Shown: piece by piece, positions 40,568 through 49,951 of the stretch
Numbering within the stretch: the first letter of the stretch is position 1
Layout of the letters: each line of letters opens with the position of its first letter
Source of the DNA: Vacuolonema iberomarrocanum LEGE 07170
GTDB lineage: Bacteria > Cyanobacteriota > Cyanobacteriia > Elainellales > Elainellaceae
DNA: 64,000 nucleotides
Assembly (NCBI GenBank): GCA_015207365.1
Contig: JADEXA010000006.1
Location: 1 to 64,000, forward strand
Direction of reading: 5' to 3'
Notes under the pieces: generated by a model
The model's input: only the letters and a program-made list of their open reading frames with translations
Databases searched by the model: none
What the model was told of the DNA's origin: nothing
Position numbers and translations under genes: made by a program

Positions 40568-41641
40568 TCAAACGTCCTCTGATTTAGATGCAGTCAAAAC
40601 ATCTGGTAGCAAGGTGGCGTAAATTTTGGGATTGACGACTTTGAAGTTCCAGAACTTGCTGAGCCGTTGTGTTTGTGCATCTTCAAGATCGAGAATGACA
40701 AGGAACGCTTGCTCGGGCTCGATCGCTAGGCGGTTACGATGGGATTCAAAGCGTTTGAGGTGTTGATTGAAGTCTCCACCTGTCTTGCATTCAATCAAAA
40801 TTGGAATGCCATTGATCAAGAAAAATAAATCCAGCTCAAACGTGTCTCCATTGTCATATTGAATAACAGGATTCATTACATAAAAATATTCAACATTTAG
40901 ATCTTGGAAGATGGCTTCCGTTTTATGGCAGATGAAACGTTCGAACCATTCCCCATTAAAAAAATGTCTAACATCTGTCCGATCTTGAATTGCCCCATGA
41001 ATGATTTTTGTGGTCTTGTTATAGAAATAAGAAGATAGAAGAGAGTCGCGCAGTAGGTGATTACAAAATTGTGTTTGGGTTGTAATTTGTTGCTGAGTTG
41101 CGCCTTTGAGGTGATGCTGGAGTCCTCGATTTTTGGCGATCGCCCATTTCATTTGTTTTAGCAATGGTGCAAGGAGCGGGCGGCCTTCATCATCTTTGTG
41201 GCGATCGCCCAGAGTTTTGGCATGGCGATTAAAGATTTCATCGGTATCGGCGTCTGCTTGGCGATAGTTCTCAATACGAATGTCGCGATCGGTGAACCAT
41301 TGAATGACAGGGGTGGCGCGCTCAACAGTGCTTAGTGTCGGTAGCAGCGAGCGACCATTCATTGCAGCAGCAGGAGGTGGTTGTGAAGTGGTTAGAGAAA
41401 CAACTTCAGGGGGGAGGTTCAGTGTTAGTTGTTCCTTCTGATCATCGGCGAGCTGGTCTTCCAGTCCTAGAATTTCATCGTCTTTGCGCCGTAACACCAA
41501 AGCCGAACTAACCACAGCACCAACGGTACTTCCTGCGATCGCTGAAGACCTGGGCGCATTGGGCGCAAACAGAGAGACGCCAACCCCGGCGGTTACCGAA
41601 ACGATCCCGACGAGGAGGCTATCTGTGAGCCATCTTTGCAT
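40568..41641 (-). CDS. Membrane-anchored PD-(D/E)XK nuclease-like protein
   Basis: A 357-residue protein. The N-terminus has two hydrophobic segments (about 8-25 and 33-50), then a Pro-rich linker and a helical middle. The C-terminal part reads FFNGEWFERFI (227-237), TFELDLFFLINGIPILIECK (267-286) and KTGGDFNQHLKRFESH. D271, E284 and K286 form a PD-(D/E)XK active site; the WFE helix before it resembles the nuclease part of the Can2/Card1 (DUF1887) enzymes. There is no CARF domain and no CRISPR nearby. It may cut DNA or RNA; membrane attachment is unusual. Function is inferred. Confidence 0.75.
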   Translation of the reverse strand: MQRWLTDSLLVGIVSVTAGVGVSLFAPNAPRSSAIAGSTVGAVVSSALVLRRKDDEILGLEDQLADDQKEQLTLNLPPEVVSLTTSQPPPAAAMNGRSLLPTLSTVERATPVIQWFTDRDIRIENYRQADADTDEIFNRHAKTLGDRHKDDEGRPLLAPLLKQMKWAIAKNRGLQHHLKGATQQQITTQTQFCNHLLRDSLLSSYFYNKTTKIIHGAIQDRTDVRHFFNGEWFERFICHKTEAIFQDLNVEYFYVMNPVIQYDNGDTFELDLFFLINGIPILIECKTGGDFNQHLKRFESHRNRLAIEPEQAFLVILDLEDAQTQRLSKFWNFKVVNPKIYATLLPDVLTASKSEDV

Positions 41642-41999
41642 GAATCACCTCGAAGTGCGAGTGAACTCTAAGCAGAGCATCTTAGATGCTGGACACCACT
41701 ACTGAAGATTGATGCTAAAAATTTAACGTGGTGTTCCTGAGTATTTCTCATATCGCTAACACAGCATTCGAGCCCTGTCAATTTTTCGTAACAAGAGTCC
41801 TAACGCATTCAATCAGTTAATGTTCAGGCAAGAGAATAGTCTGGATTTTCTGCTGTTGTTGACGCTTGCCTGGAAAGCCTTGAAAGGGTTCATTTCTCGG
41901 ACACAATATGTGAAGTAAAACATTTTCTCAGACAAGATCAGAAGACGCGAATCCTAGAGGTAATCCAGATTTTCGTGCAATCCGTTAAGCAGACTTTGT
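41642..41999. other. Spacer, no features seen
   Basis: 358 bp between two genes on the minus strand. I see no gene, hairpin or repeat here; it may hold the promoter of the nuclease-like gene. Confidence 0.4.
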
Positions 42000-43148
42000 T
42001 CAATCTCCAGAGGGCGTTTGAGAATTAGTTTCGGGTGCGATCGCCTCACCATTTCCTTTAGGCTTTCTAGCTTGTGGCGGTGTTCCTTCCAGCGTTTTCG
42101 GTTTCGAAGAGCCAAACTGCCGATTTTTCATGGATGGGTAAATCCAGTCACAGAAGAACAGCGTACCTGCCGTAACGCAAATGGGAATGGCGACCAGGTT
42201 GATGAGGGGGATGCTGACAAAAAATAGGCAAACAATGCCGAAGCTTGCTGTGGCGGGAAGGTTTTTGAAGTAGATGCCGAGCTTGTCGCGGAACCGGAGG
42301 CGGCGGCGTTCTAGTGCCCCATCCATGAAGTCCAAGCAGACAAGAATGGAGGCTATGGCAATGCTGATGGGGGCGGCGATCGCTGCTATCAAGGGCACAA
42401 AACTGAGCAACAGTATCGGCAATCCTAGCCCCAAGCTTAGTACCAGCTTTTTGAGTTCGTAGGCGATCGCCCGCCAAATATCTTGAGTAACACTGACCTC
42501 GACCAGGGTCATCTGTCCTGTTTGTCGTCGCTCCAATTCTTCCGAGAGCTTGCCATACCAGGGGGCACCCAAGAGCACCCCAAATTGCAGCAAAATCCAC
42601 CCGGTGAGAATCAGCAAAATGACGGTGAGAACAAGCCGCAAAACCCAGAGGAGGGCGATCGCCAGCCAGTTAGGAATGGAGGCAAACCAGTCTGGCAGTG
42701 TTGGTCGCCAGTTGGGTAGGGAAAATTCGGGCAGGGAGAATGACAGGTTTCTGAGCCAATTGGGGAAATGCAGCCAGTCTGGACGATGCAGCCAGCTGGG
42801 AGCTGTAATGTGCCAGTCGGGGAGGTTCAGGTGCCAATGGGGAAAATGGGTTGCCCAGGCCGGCAGGGTGACCCAGGCGGGCAGGGTGAAACGCCAATCC
42901 GGAACATGGGTGGCCCATGTGGGAATTTCGGCGGTCCAGTTGGGGACATCCTGGGCGATCGCGTCGATCAGCCCCAGTCCTGCGGTTAGCAGTCCAGCGT
43001 AGAGCGTGATGCCCAGCACAAAGTTGATGGCGATGGGAATCAGCACATACTTACGCAACGGAGGATTTCGCAGCAATGTCCATAGTGCCCGTAAGGGGTA
43101 GACAAACCCGGCAACCAGCCCTGCCGGAAGGCGCAACAGTTGGTTCAT
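42000..43148 (-). CDS. EI24/CysZ-like membrane protein with Trp heptad-repeat insert
   Basis: A 382-residue protein. It starts like EI24 family members (LVAGFVYPLRALWTLLRNPPLRKYVLIPI) and ends with the family's later membrane helices (about 160-195, 235-270, 295-325). Between the first and second helix pair sits an insert (about 68-162) of a heptad pattern, hydrophobic-P-x-W-x-x-x: W71, 78, 85, 92, 98, 105, 112, 119, 125, 131, 147, 154 and 161. The insert is highly repetitive and rich in Pro, His and Asp. The downstream ATGA overlap with the next gene upstream (43145-43148) suggests an operon. Family function is uncertain (sulfate transport in CysZ). Confidence 0.8.
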   Translation of the reverse strand: MNQLLRLPAGLVAGFVYPLRALWTLLRNPPLRKYVLIPIAINFVLGITLYAGLLTAGLGLIDAIAQDVPNWTAEIPTWATHVPDWRFTLPAWVTLPAWATHFPHWHLNLPDWHITAPSWLHRPDWLHFPNWLRNLSFSLPEFSLPNWRPTLPDWFASIPNWLAIALLWVLRLVLTVILLILTGWILLQFGVLLGAPWYGKLSEELERRQTGQMTLVEVSVTQDIWRAIAYELKKLVLSLGLGLPILLLSFVPLIAAIAAPISIAIASILVCLDFMDGALERRRLRFRDKLGIYFKNLPATASFGIVCLFFVSIPLINLVAIPICVTAGTLFFCDWIYPSMKNRQFGSSKPKTLEGTPPQARKPKGNGEAIAPETNSQTPSGD

Positions 43149-44107
43149 ACCGTCGTTTGAGTTGAGTGGGGCATATCGATGGTTTGTTGAATCCAGGTAA
43201 GAATTTCGTGGTTTACCCGTTCTGCTTGCTCGTCATAGAGGAAGTGTCCAGCGTCGGGAATTTCGACCATCGTCAGGTTGGGGGTGAACTCCGGTAGCTG
43301 CCGCCCCCACCGAATGGGAATGATGTTATCGTTATGCCCCCAGAGCACCAGGGTGGCAATATCCAGGGACTGGAGGAGTAATCGTGTATCGTCGCTAAAG
43401 TCTGTTGCGGTTCGTGCCCGTACCAGTTTGAGAAGGGTGCGCTCGGCTCCGCGATGATGCGCCGGTTCTACAAAGCTGGCAACCATGTCCTCGTTGGCAT
43501 ACTGGGTGTCGGTGTAAATCTTTTTCAGGGCGGATCGAATGAACGACGGACGGCGGGCAAATCGCAAAATCAATGTGATTAAAAAGGAATTGGCAAAGAG
43601 ATTTTCAACAGAATGCACGATCGATTGTACGGGGCCGGGCAGCAGCTCTTGGCGAGTGGCCGGTAGCGTTACCAAGATCAGTCCTTTGGCTAGCTCGGGG
43701 TAGCGGTTCACAGCGGTGAGTGCCACCAGTGCGCCCAACGAATGGCCCACCAGCACAATGGGCTGACCGATGAACTGTTGGCAAAACTCGCGCACTTGGT
43801 CAGCCCAGAGCGAAACCCGAAATTCGGTGGAGGCTTTTTCCGATCCCCCAAAACCGAGTAGATCGAGGGCATAAATGGTGTGATGTTGGCTCAGGGGTTG
43901 CAGGTTGCTGCGCCACTGCAGTAGAGATGCACCAAAGCCATGGAGGAAGACGACAGGCAGGCCATCGTTGCGGGGCGATCGCAGAAAACTATAGCGAATG
44001 TTCCAGCCTCGCCAAACCCAATCTCGCTGGTTGCCCAGATGATCGCGTTGGGTCAGGGGCGATCGCCATGCCTCTGGGCTTGCCCCGGCTTCAGAGAACT
44101 GCTGCAC
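43145..44107 (-). CDS. Alpha/beta hydrolase
   Basis: A 320-residue hydrolase with a complete catalytic set: oxyanion HGFGAS (about 56), nucleophile S123 in VGHSLGAL, acid in LVLWGHNDNIIP and histidine in DAGHFLYDE. The cap region (about 150-230) is large. It resembles cyanobacterial and chloroplast hydrolases of the haloperoxidase/epoxide type with no fixed substrate. It overlaps the EI24-like gene by four bases. No signal peptide. Confidence 0.88.
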   Translation of the reverse strand: MQQFSEAGASPEAWRSPLTQRDHLGNQRDWVWRGWNIRYSFLRSPRNDGLPVVFLHGFGASLLQWRSNLQPLSQHHTIYALDLLGFGGSEKASTEFRVSLWADQVREFCQQFIGQPIVLVGHSLGALVALTAVNRYPELAKGLILVTLPATRQELLPGPVQSIVHSVENLFANSFLITLILRFARRPSFIRSALKKIYTDTQYANEDMVASFVEPAHHRGAERTLLKLVRARTATDFSDDTRLLLQSLDIATLVLWGHNDNIIPIRWGRQLPEFTPNLTMVEIPDAGHFLYDEQAERVNHEILTWIQQTIDMPHSTQTTV

Positions 44108-44375
44108 GATCCCCTCTCCTCAACTCGTTGTCTTTCAATGCGTTATCCAATTTCGGCGTTCAATTCTTGTTGTCTAAGCGTCTTTTGACAATGCTACCGC
44201 ACGCAACAAAAGCATTGATGGGGCGATGGTGGCCGTCTTGCTGAATGCCCAAGTCCACACGGCGTTCAGTTTCGAGGTGATACTGATCACGGGAACATGG
44301 GACATTTGTAACGGTTGTGACATGGGTGAAGAGAGTATCCTAAAAGTACTGGATGCTCCAGGAATGTGCACTGCC

Positions 44376-46685
44376 ATGAGTCTTTGTATTAACCCAAATT
44401 GTACGCAGCCCAACCATCCGGGCAACGATGGAAATCACTTTTGCCAAAGTTGTGGATCGTCTCTAGTGCTGCAAAGCCGCTTTCGGGTCATGCGTTTGAT
44501 TAGTAAACGCAGCGGCTTTGGTAGCGTGTACGAGGCCTATGAGCGCAACATTCCAAAGGTGCTGAAAATCCTCAAACCCGCCCACAATCACAATGCCAAA
44601 GCAGTACAACTGTTTCAGCAAGAAGCACGGGTTTTGAGCGAACTCAAACATTCGGGCGTCCCTACGGTGGATGCAGAAGGCTACTTTCAGTACGAGCCTG
44701 CCGATGAGGGTGAGCCCCTGCATTGTCTGGTGATGGAGAAGATTGATGGCCCCAACCTGCGCCAGTGGATGCGGCAACAGGGCAACCATCCTATCAGCGA
44801 AGTTCAGGCACGAAAGTGGTTATTGCAAGTTGCCCAGGTGCTCGACTTGGTGCATCAAAAGAACTATTTTCATCGTGATATCAAGCCCGAAAACATCATG
44901 CTGCGCTCCAATGGGCAGGTCGTGCTGGTCGATTTTGGGGCAGCACGGGCGGTCACGGAAACCTACATGGCGCAACTGGGTGCAACGGGCGGTATGACCC
45001 GCATCAGTTCTGCTGGCTACACCCCGCCAGAACAAGAAAAGGGGCAGGCTGTGCCTCAGTCTGACTTTTATGCGTTGGGTTGGACATTTATTTACCTGCT
45101 CACGGCAAAGCAGCCTCTGGATCAGGAAATGTATGACGCGATGCGGGATGCGGCGGAGTGGCGACAGTTTGCGCCCCAGGTATCGCCTGCCTTTGCGGAT
45201 TTGATTGATTATTTGATTGCGCCCAAGGCGGTGAACCGTCCCGACAATACTCAGGCAGTGTTGCAGGCGATCGCCAGTCTCCCTGAGCTAGAAACATCGA
45301 CAACGGGCATTCCAGCCTCGACCCATGCAGAGCCTGTCAGTGCTCGAACCGAACCGCTGTCCAAGCATGCGCTTTCTAATCCCCCGCTTTCTAATAGCCC
45401 GCCGTCTAATAACAACGTTACGCTGCCGCTATCGGTTGTTCTACCGGAAAAGACGATTCTACCGGAGGCGTTTGCCGATCCCCCTATTTCCTATGCGCCT
45501 CCTTCTTCGCCACCTTCAGACCAAGCCTCTGCAACCGGATCCTCTGCAACCGAATCGCTCGTTGATTCAAAGCCGTCGATCGGTATAGGTGGAAACCATG
45601 CCTCGTCTTTGTTGATGGCTTCTCCAAAACCACAGCGATCGCCCCGGCGCTGGAAACGTGGGGTCGGTATTGCTGCCAGTGTTCTGGTGCTCAGCGGGGT
45701 CGGACTGTGGGCAACTGCAACATTTGTAGAAGATTCGCTGCCTGGACGACTGGTCAGTGCCCTATTTGCGCAAACACCTCGGCAAATGTTGGAACCGGAG
45801 CAAACCTTGGCCGGGCATAGTAGCTTTGTAAATGCTTTGCTATTTACGCCCGATGGCAACGGGCTGATTAGTGCGGCAGCGGATCGCCGAGTGCTGCTCT
45901 GGAATCTTGCTGACGGAACGGTAGAAATGGAGTTGAGTGGTCACACCGGTTTTGTCAACACCATTGAACTGGATGGCAGTGGGCAATGGCTGGCGAGTGG
46001 TGGAGCCGACAATCATGTTTTGATATGGAATCTGGTGTCTGGGGAGTTGGTGCATACGCTGGAGGGGCACACTAGCCCCGTCAATACTTTGGCTATTAGC
46101 CCCAACCATATGCTGGCTAGCGGCAGTGCAGATGGAACGGTGCGCCTTTGGAATTTGGAGACGGGTGAACCTCAGCGGGTGCTGGAGGGCATTGACGGTT
46201 TTGTTAATGCCTTGGCCATCAGCCCAAATGGGCGGGCGATCGCCGCTGCGGGCACAGCCTCTGACATTGTGTTGTGGGATATCGCAACGGGAGAAGAGAT
46301 CCAGCGCTTCTCGGGCTATGCCAATGGCATCAATACCGTACTGTTCAATCCCAATGGCTCTCAGCTGATTGCGGGGGGAACAGATCAAAATATCTATGTG
46401 TGGGATGTCGCAACGGGAGAACTTGCCTACTCCCTGGAAGGGCATTCGGGCTATGTCAATAAGTTGGCAATTCGGGGCGATGGCAATCAGCTTTTGAGCA
46501 GTGATTCTGATGGGTGGATGTTTTTGTGGGATTTGCGCAATCAACTTTTGATTAAGCAAGTCTGGGGAGAGGGTGCATCGCTCGACCACATCGTGGTGCG
46601 CAGTGACTGGAGATCCCTTGCGACCGGGCAAGGAAATCACGACATTTCCTTGTGGGATTTGACTCCCGTAAACGAGCAGCTTTGA
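44376..46685 (+). CDS. Ser/Thr protein kinase with zinc-ribbon and WD40 propeller
   Basis: A 769-residue cyanobacterial kinase. A ribbon (C4, C9, C23, C26) precedes the kinase domain: a loose glycine loop RSGFGSVYEA, the lysine in KVLKIL, the catalytic HRDIKPENIML and the DFG of VDFGAAR, with SAGYTPPEQ as the activation segment end. A Pro/Ser-rich linker (about 310-430) leads to one membrane segment (VGIAASVLVLSGVGLWA) and then seven WD40 repeats (HTGFVNTIELDGSGQWLASGG type) outside the cytoplasm. The ATG at 44376 is the first that fits the ribbon. The WD40 part may sense an envelope component. It converges on the DUF3352 gene with two bases between stops. Confidence 0.93.
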   Translation: MSLCINPNCTQPNHPGNDGNHFCQSCGSSLVLQSRFRVMRLISKRSGFGSVYEAYERNIPKVLKILKPAHNHNAKAVQLFQQEARVLSELKHSGVPTVDAEGYFQYEPADEGEPLHCLVMEKIDGPNLRQWMRQQGNHPISEVQARKWLLQVAQVLDLVHQKNYFHRDIKPENIMLRSNGQVVLVDFGAARAVTETYMAQLGATGGMTRISSAGYTPPEQEKGQAVPQSDFYALGWTFIYLLTAKQPLDQEMYDAMRDAAEWRQFAPQVSPAFADLIDYLIAPKAVNRPDNTQAVLQAIASLPELETSTTGIPASTHAEPVSARTEPLSKHALSNPPLSNSPPSNNNVTLPLSVVLPEKTILPEAFADPPISYAPPSSPPSDQASATGSSATESLVDSKPSIGIGGNHASSLLMASPKPQRSPRRWKRGVGIAASVLVLSGVGLWATATFVEDSLPGRLVSALFAQTPRQMLEPEQTLAGHSSFVNALLFTPDGNGLISAAADRRVLLWNLADGTVEMELSGHTGFVNTIELDGSGQWLASGGADNHVLIWNLVSGELVHTLEGHTSPVNTLAISPNHMLASGSADGTVRLWNLETGEPQRVLEGIDGFVNALAISPNGRAIAAAGTASDIVLWDIATGEEIQRFSGYANGINTVLFNPNGSQLIAGGTDQNIYVWDVATGELAYSLEGHSGYVNKLAIRGDGNQLLSSDSDGWMFLWDLRNQLLIKQVWGEGASLDHIVVRSDWRSLATGQGNHDISLWDLTPVNEQL

Positions 46686-46687
46686 TT

Positions 46688-48520
46688 TTACTCAATGAAG
46701 GAGTCGCCCTCTGGCTCCGTTTCAGGAGACGGTGCAGTCTCGGGGGGTGGCAATGGCTGTAGTTCCCCTTCCTGAACGACCTGAATCAAAATCTCAAAGC
46801 GGGTGGAGCGATCGCTCCGTACAGCACTGGTTACTCCAATTTGGCGGACTGCATCGGCGATCGCTCCAGCGCGACCCGGCAATTGTGGTGTCGGAAGAAA
46901 GGCTGGATTCCCTTGCAAGCTGCCCAGATCCAGATAAAACCGTCCATTGTAGGCATTGAAATCTTCGGCTTTGGTGCTGGCAAATGCCTCAGTGTCACCC
47001 AGGTTGGTTTCGGGTTCTGGCAGCAGCAAGCTGGTGGTTTCGTTGCCGATAGCGAGAAAAACCGTGTTATCTGCTATCCAACCGTGGGTCAAGGTTAGCG
47101 AACCGAACGGCGATTGCCAGATGGTGATAGGCGTTTCGTCTACCTGTCCGGCGTTGACCTCGAATTCGTAGCGATCGCGCATCGTGGCATCCAGTGATTC
47201 CAAGGTCTGTTCTGCGGCGGTACGGTTGCTTGTTTGCACCATCAGCACAAAACCAGCCTGGGCCTCTGGCTCCGCCACTGTGGGCTGCACCATGGCAAAG
47301 CCCACTTCACCATCCATCCAGTCCAACAAATCTTGATTCCAATCTAATCCCGTTAGACTGCCGATTCCGGCCTCAAAGGTGCTGGGATTGAGCGGATTTT
47401 GGGGATTGACCCCCGAACTCTGGCGATAGCTGTCCCAAATGCGTTGCAGATTGGTAGTCGTTACGAGCAAACGCGTATCGGCAGGCAGCAAATTGGCCAG
47501 ATCTCCCCCATTGTTGGAGCCGGGATAGCGCAGGTCGCTGTCTTCCGGGAGCCAGTTGACCCCCCGCATCTGAATCTGTCGGGTATCTAGGCTGAGGCTG
47601 GCGGCAATGCCCTGGTTCTGTTGGAGTGGCGTCATGCCGACCACCGGTACAGGTTCGACCGACCGCGACTCAAACTCTGACCGGACGGCAGGGGCATTGA
47701 GATACATCTGCAAGAAGGGTTGGTCGGTACTAACCTCGGCGATCGCCTGCCGATAGCCTGATACCTCTGGCAGGGCATCGCCCTGATAGGCGTCAATCAC
47801 CTGTTCAATGGCCGAGGCTTGGGGGCTGACGACCACATACTGCTCGTCCAGTACCGTCGCCACATAGTCCTGGTTGCCGTCGCCATCCACCTCCTGAATC
47901 GAGAAGCCTTCGTAGTCTCGCGTTTGCACGGCTGCTCCCGACTCTTCCAACGCGCTAGTTAGCCGTTCCTGGGCTTGGAGTGGATTGGCAATGGGCAACA
48001 CCAACACCATTGGTAACGGGTTGCGGGGATCTACAAAATTCTCCGGCAAGGTGAACCCCTCATCTGCCGACTCAGGGGCTGCAGCGGTGTCCGCTTCAGA
48101 TTCCGCTTCAGATTCCTCGGGTTCCGTTTCGGGTGCGGGCTCTTCGATATCGGATGCTGGACGGGCTAGCATCACCAGCGTCACCGCATCCCCGACCCAG
48201 GGCTGAATATCCTGGTCGTAATCTAGACCATTGGTGGTAAGAAAACGATCACGCCATTGGGCCAGTTGGGCATCAAACTGCGATCGCGACTCTGGCGTCC
48301 CCAGCGATCGCATTTGCTGCCACTGTTGCTCATCTGTCGAGACCGTTAGGGTCATCACTGCATCCTGGGGGATGACCTCCGCGCTGGTTGGGAGCCCGGT
48401 TCCCCCGACAAACCCTGGGCCTCGCGACAGACGATAACCCAGGTAAGCTCCCATGCCAAGGGCGATCGCCGTCCCTGACAGAACAATCAAAAGTGGCTTT
48501 AGCGGTTTCTTTTCTGGCAC
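46688..48520 (-). CDS. DUF3352 membrane-anchored protein
   Basis: A 610-residue protein. One N-terminal membrane anchor (LLIVLSGTAIALGMGAYLGYRL, about 9-30) is followed by an extracytoplasmic region with DUF3352 features (SAEVIPQDAVMTLTVSTD, LPADTRLLVTTTNLQRIWDSY). Acidic Glu/Pro-rich stretches (about 125-160 and the last 25 residues) may be disordered. The family is found in cyanobacteria and its role is unknown. It converges with the kinase gene, whose stop is two bases away. Confidence 0.88.
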   Translation of the reverse strand: MPEKKPLKPLLIVLSGTAIALGMGAYLGYRLSRGPGFVGGTGLPTSAEVIPQDAVMTLTVSTDEQQWQQMRSLGTPESRSQFDAQLAQWRDRFLTTNGLDYDQDIQPWVGDAVTLVMLARPASDIEEPAPETEPEESEAESEADTAAAPESADEGFTLPENFVDPRNPLPMVLVLPIANPLQAQERLTSALEESGAAVQTRDYEGFSIQEVDGDGNQDYVATVLDEQYVVVSPQASAIEQVIDAYQGDALPEVSGYRQAIAEVSTDQPFLQMYLNAPAVRSEFESRSVEPVPVVGMTPLQQNQGIAASLSLDTRQIQMRGVNWLPEDSDLRYPGSNNGGDLANLLPADTRLLVTTTNLQRIWDSYRQSSGVNPQNPLNPSTFEAGIGSLTGLDWNQDLLDWMDGEVGFAMVQPTVAEPEAQAGFVLMVQTSNRTAAEQTLESLDATMRDRYEFEVNAGQVDETPITIWQSPFGSLTLTHGWIADNTVFLAIGNETTSLLLPEPETNLGDTEAFASTKAEDFNAYNGRFYLDLGSLQGNPAFLPTPQLPGRAGAIADAVRQIGVTSAVRSDRSTRFEILIQVVQEGELQPLPPPETAPSPETEPEGDSFIE

Positions 48521-48708
48521 GATTCCCTTTCACAAACGTTCAAAATGGTTCGACTCGAGCGCCAAATTTAGGTTGAAACCTGACGGATAAACAGACAGGG
48601 TTCATATCTAAACATGGCTGCATGCAATCGAGATGCCAGTGGGCATCATCCTGCTGCGTTCATTCTTACCGATCCATCCTGGTTCGATCCGAGAAAAATG
48701 CCAGTCCT

Positions 48709-49011
48709 TTAGCCAAAGCTGTAATGCTTCTTCACCGCTTGCAAGACGCGCCAGCGACAAGACATGCCTGCTGGAAAGATGACCAAATCGCCCTGGCCAA
48801 CCCGTACTGTTTCGCCGTCCTCCGGCATAACTTCTACATCCCCTGCAAGGAAATAGCAGGTTTCTGGATCGTCGTAGACCCAGGGAAATTCAGAGGGTTG
48901 CCTACTCCAGGTTGGCCAATTGTGCACGCCCAGTTCGTTCAGGCGCTCTTCGCTGGGCTGGCTTTCAACTTGGATGCTCTCGATTTGCATGCTCTGGGGT
49001 TTTGCGTGCAT
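48709..49011 (-). CDS. Small cupin protein
   Basis: A 100-residue cupin_3 (DUF861) protein: PWVYDDPETCYFLAGDVEV, GQGDLVIFPAGMSCRWRV and VKKHYSF fit one beta-barrel. The metal-binding histidines are few, so metal binding is not certain. The ATG is two bases after the dehydrogenase stop, with GGGAGA overlapping it, so it is translationally coupled, third in an operon after sulfiredoxin and the dehydrogenase. Similar proteins are seen in ureidoglycolate or unassigned pathways. Confidence 0.85.
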   Translation of the reverse strand: MHAKPQSMQIESIQVESQPSEERLNELGVHNWPTWSRQPSEFPWVYDDPETCYFLAGDVEVMPEDGETVRVGQGDLVIFPAGMSCRWRVLQAVKKHYSFG

Positions 49012-49013
49012 AG

Positions 49014-49946
49014 CTATTCTCCCGATGGGGTTTCGTCTGTTTCGCTAAACTGTAGTACCGCTGACAACGCGGAATAATCGGCATCTGCCAAACCCTGATT
49101 GCACGTCGCCTCTAAAATTTGCCGTACCCCTTCCACGCTGTCAACTCTTAGACCCTCTGCTCGCGCTTCTTGCAGGAACAGCCGAATGTCTTTGAGCAAG
49201 TGCTTGCTGGGGAAATTGGGGTTTTCAAAATTTTGATCCAGCATTCGATCGAGCTTTTTGTCGAAGGTCGGTGCGAACAGGGCACTTTCCCGCAACACCG
49301 CCATGAAGGTATCAACGGGCACTTCCTGTTGCTGCACAAACCGCAAGCTCTGGGCAAAGGCTGTTGTTAGTGAGCCAATGAGCTGATTGAGGGCCAACTT
49401 CAGCGCGGCTGCACTGCCGACCATGCCGACATACAACGGCTCACCCAGCAAGTGCAAGAGCGATCGCCATTCGTCAAACTGCGCTACGGTGCCGCCCACC
49501 ATCACCTGCAACGTTCCCGCCTTGACCTGGGGAATGCTACCCAGTACGGGCGCTTCGAGGTAGTCTCCCCCCGCTGCGAGGATGTCTGACAAAAGTTGCC
49601 GACTTTCGCTAGGGGCAATGGTACCCATCTGGATAAACGTGCAGCTCTGTAATGGGGGCATTTCCTCGTCGCTATCCCCAGCAGGGGGGGCGGCAGGAAA
49701 CAACAGTTCGCGAATCGCGGCGAGATCACTCAGCATCAGGACAATCACATCGGCTTGCTGGAACAGGTCGGTTGGCTCAGAGGCGATCGCCACTCCAGCC
49801 TCTTGCAAAGGTTCTAGCTTTTCGCCCGTGCGATTCCAGGCGATGATTTCTACCGGAGATGCGGCTTCATCTGCCAGGGTTTGTCCCTGCAACCGTAGCG
49901 CCATGGACAAGCCCATCAACCCTGTTCCAACAATTCCGACTTTCAT
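49014..49946 (-). CDS. NAD(P)-dependent 3-hydroxyisobutyrate dehydrogenase-family oxidoreductase
   Basis: A 310-residue beta-hydroxyacid dehydrogenase. The Rossmann start is MKVGIVGTGLMGLSMALRL (GxGxMG). The substrate-binding region DYLEAPVLGS and the catalytic lysine in GSAAALKLALNQ fit the family (3-hydroxyisobutyrate, glyoxylate/succinic semialdehyde reductases). It lies five bases after the sulfiredoxin stop and before a cupin gene. A role in detoxifying aldehydes under oxidative stress is plausible from the operon, but the substrate is not readable. Confidence 0.88.
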   Translation of the reverse strand: MKVGIVGTGLMGLSMALRLQGQTLADEAASPVEIIAWNRTGEKLEPLQEAGVAIASEPTDLFQQADVIVLMLSDLAAIRELLFPAAPPAGDSDEEMPPLQSCTFIQMGTIAPSESRQLLSDILAAGGDYLEAPVLGSIPQVKAGTLQVMVGGTVAQFDEWRSLLHLLGEPLYVGMVGSAAALKLALNQLIGSLTTAFAQSLRFVQQQEVPVDTFMAVLRESALFAPTFDKKLDRMLDQNFENPNFPSKHLLKDIRLFLQEARAEGLRVDSVEGVRQILEATCNQGLADADYSALSAVLQFSETDETPSGE

Positions 49947-49951
49947 AGCGA

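Noticed and set aside
40568..41641. CRISPR-associated Can2/Card1
   Set aside because: The nuclease part is similar, but there is no CARF domain, no CRISPR array and no cas genes in the window.
45840..46640. A 266-codon frame opposite the WD40 region of the kinase
   Set aside because: Repetitive WD40 DNA gives an open antisense frame; the sense strand has clear domain motifs.
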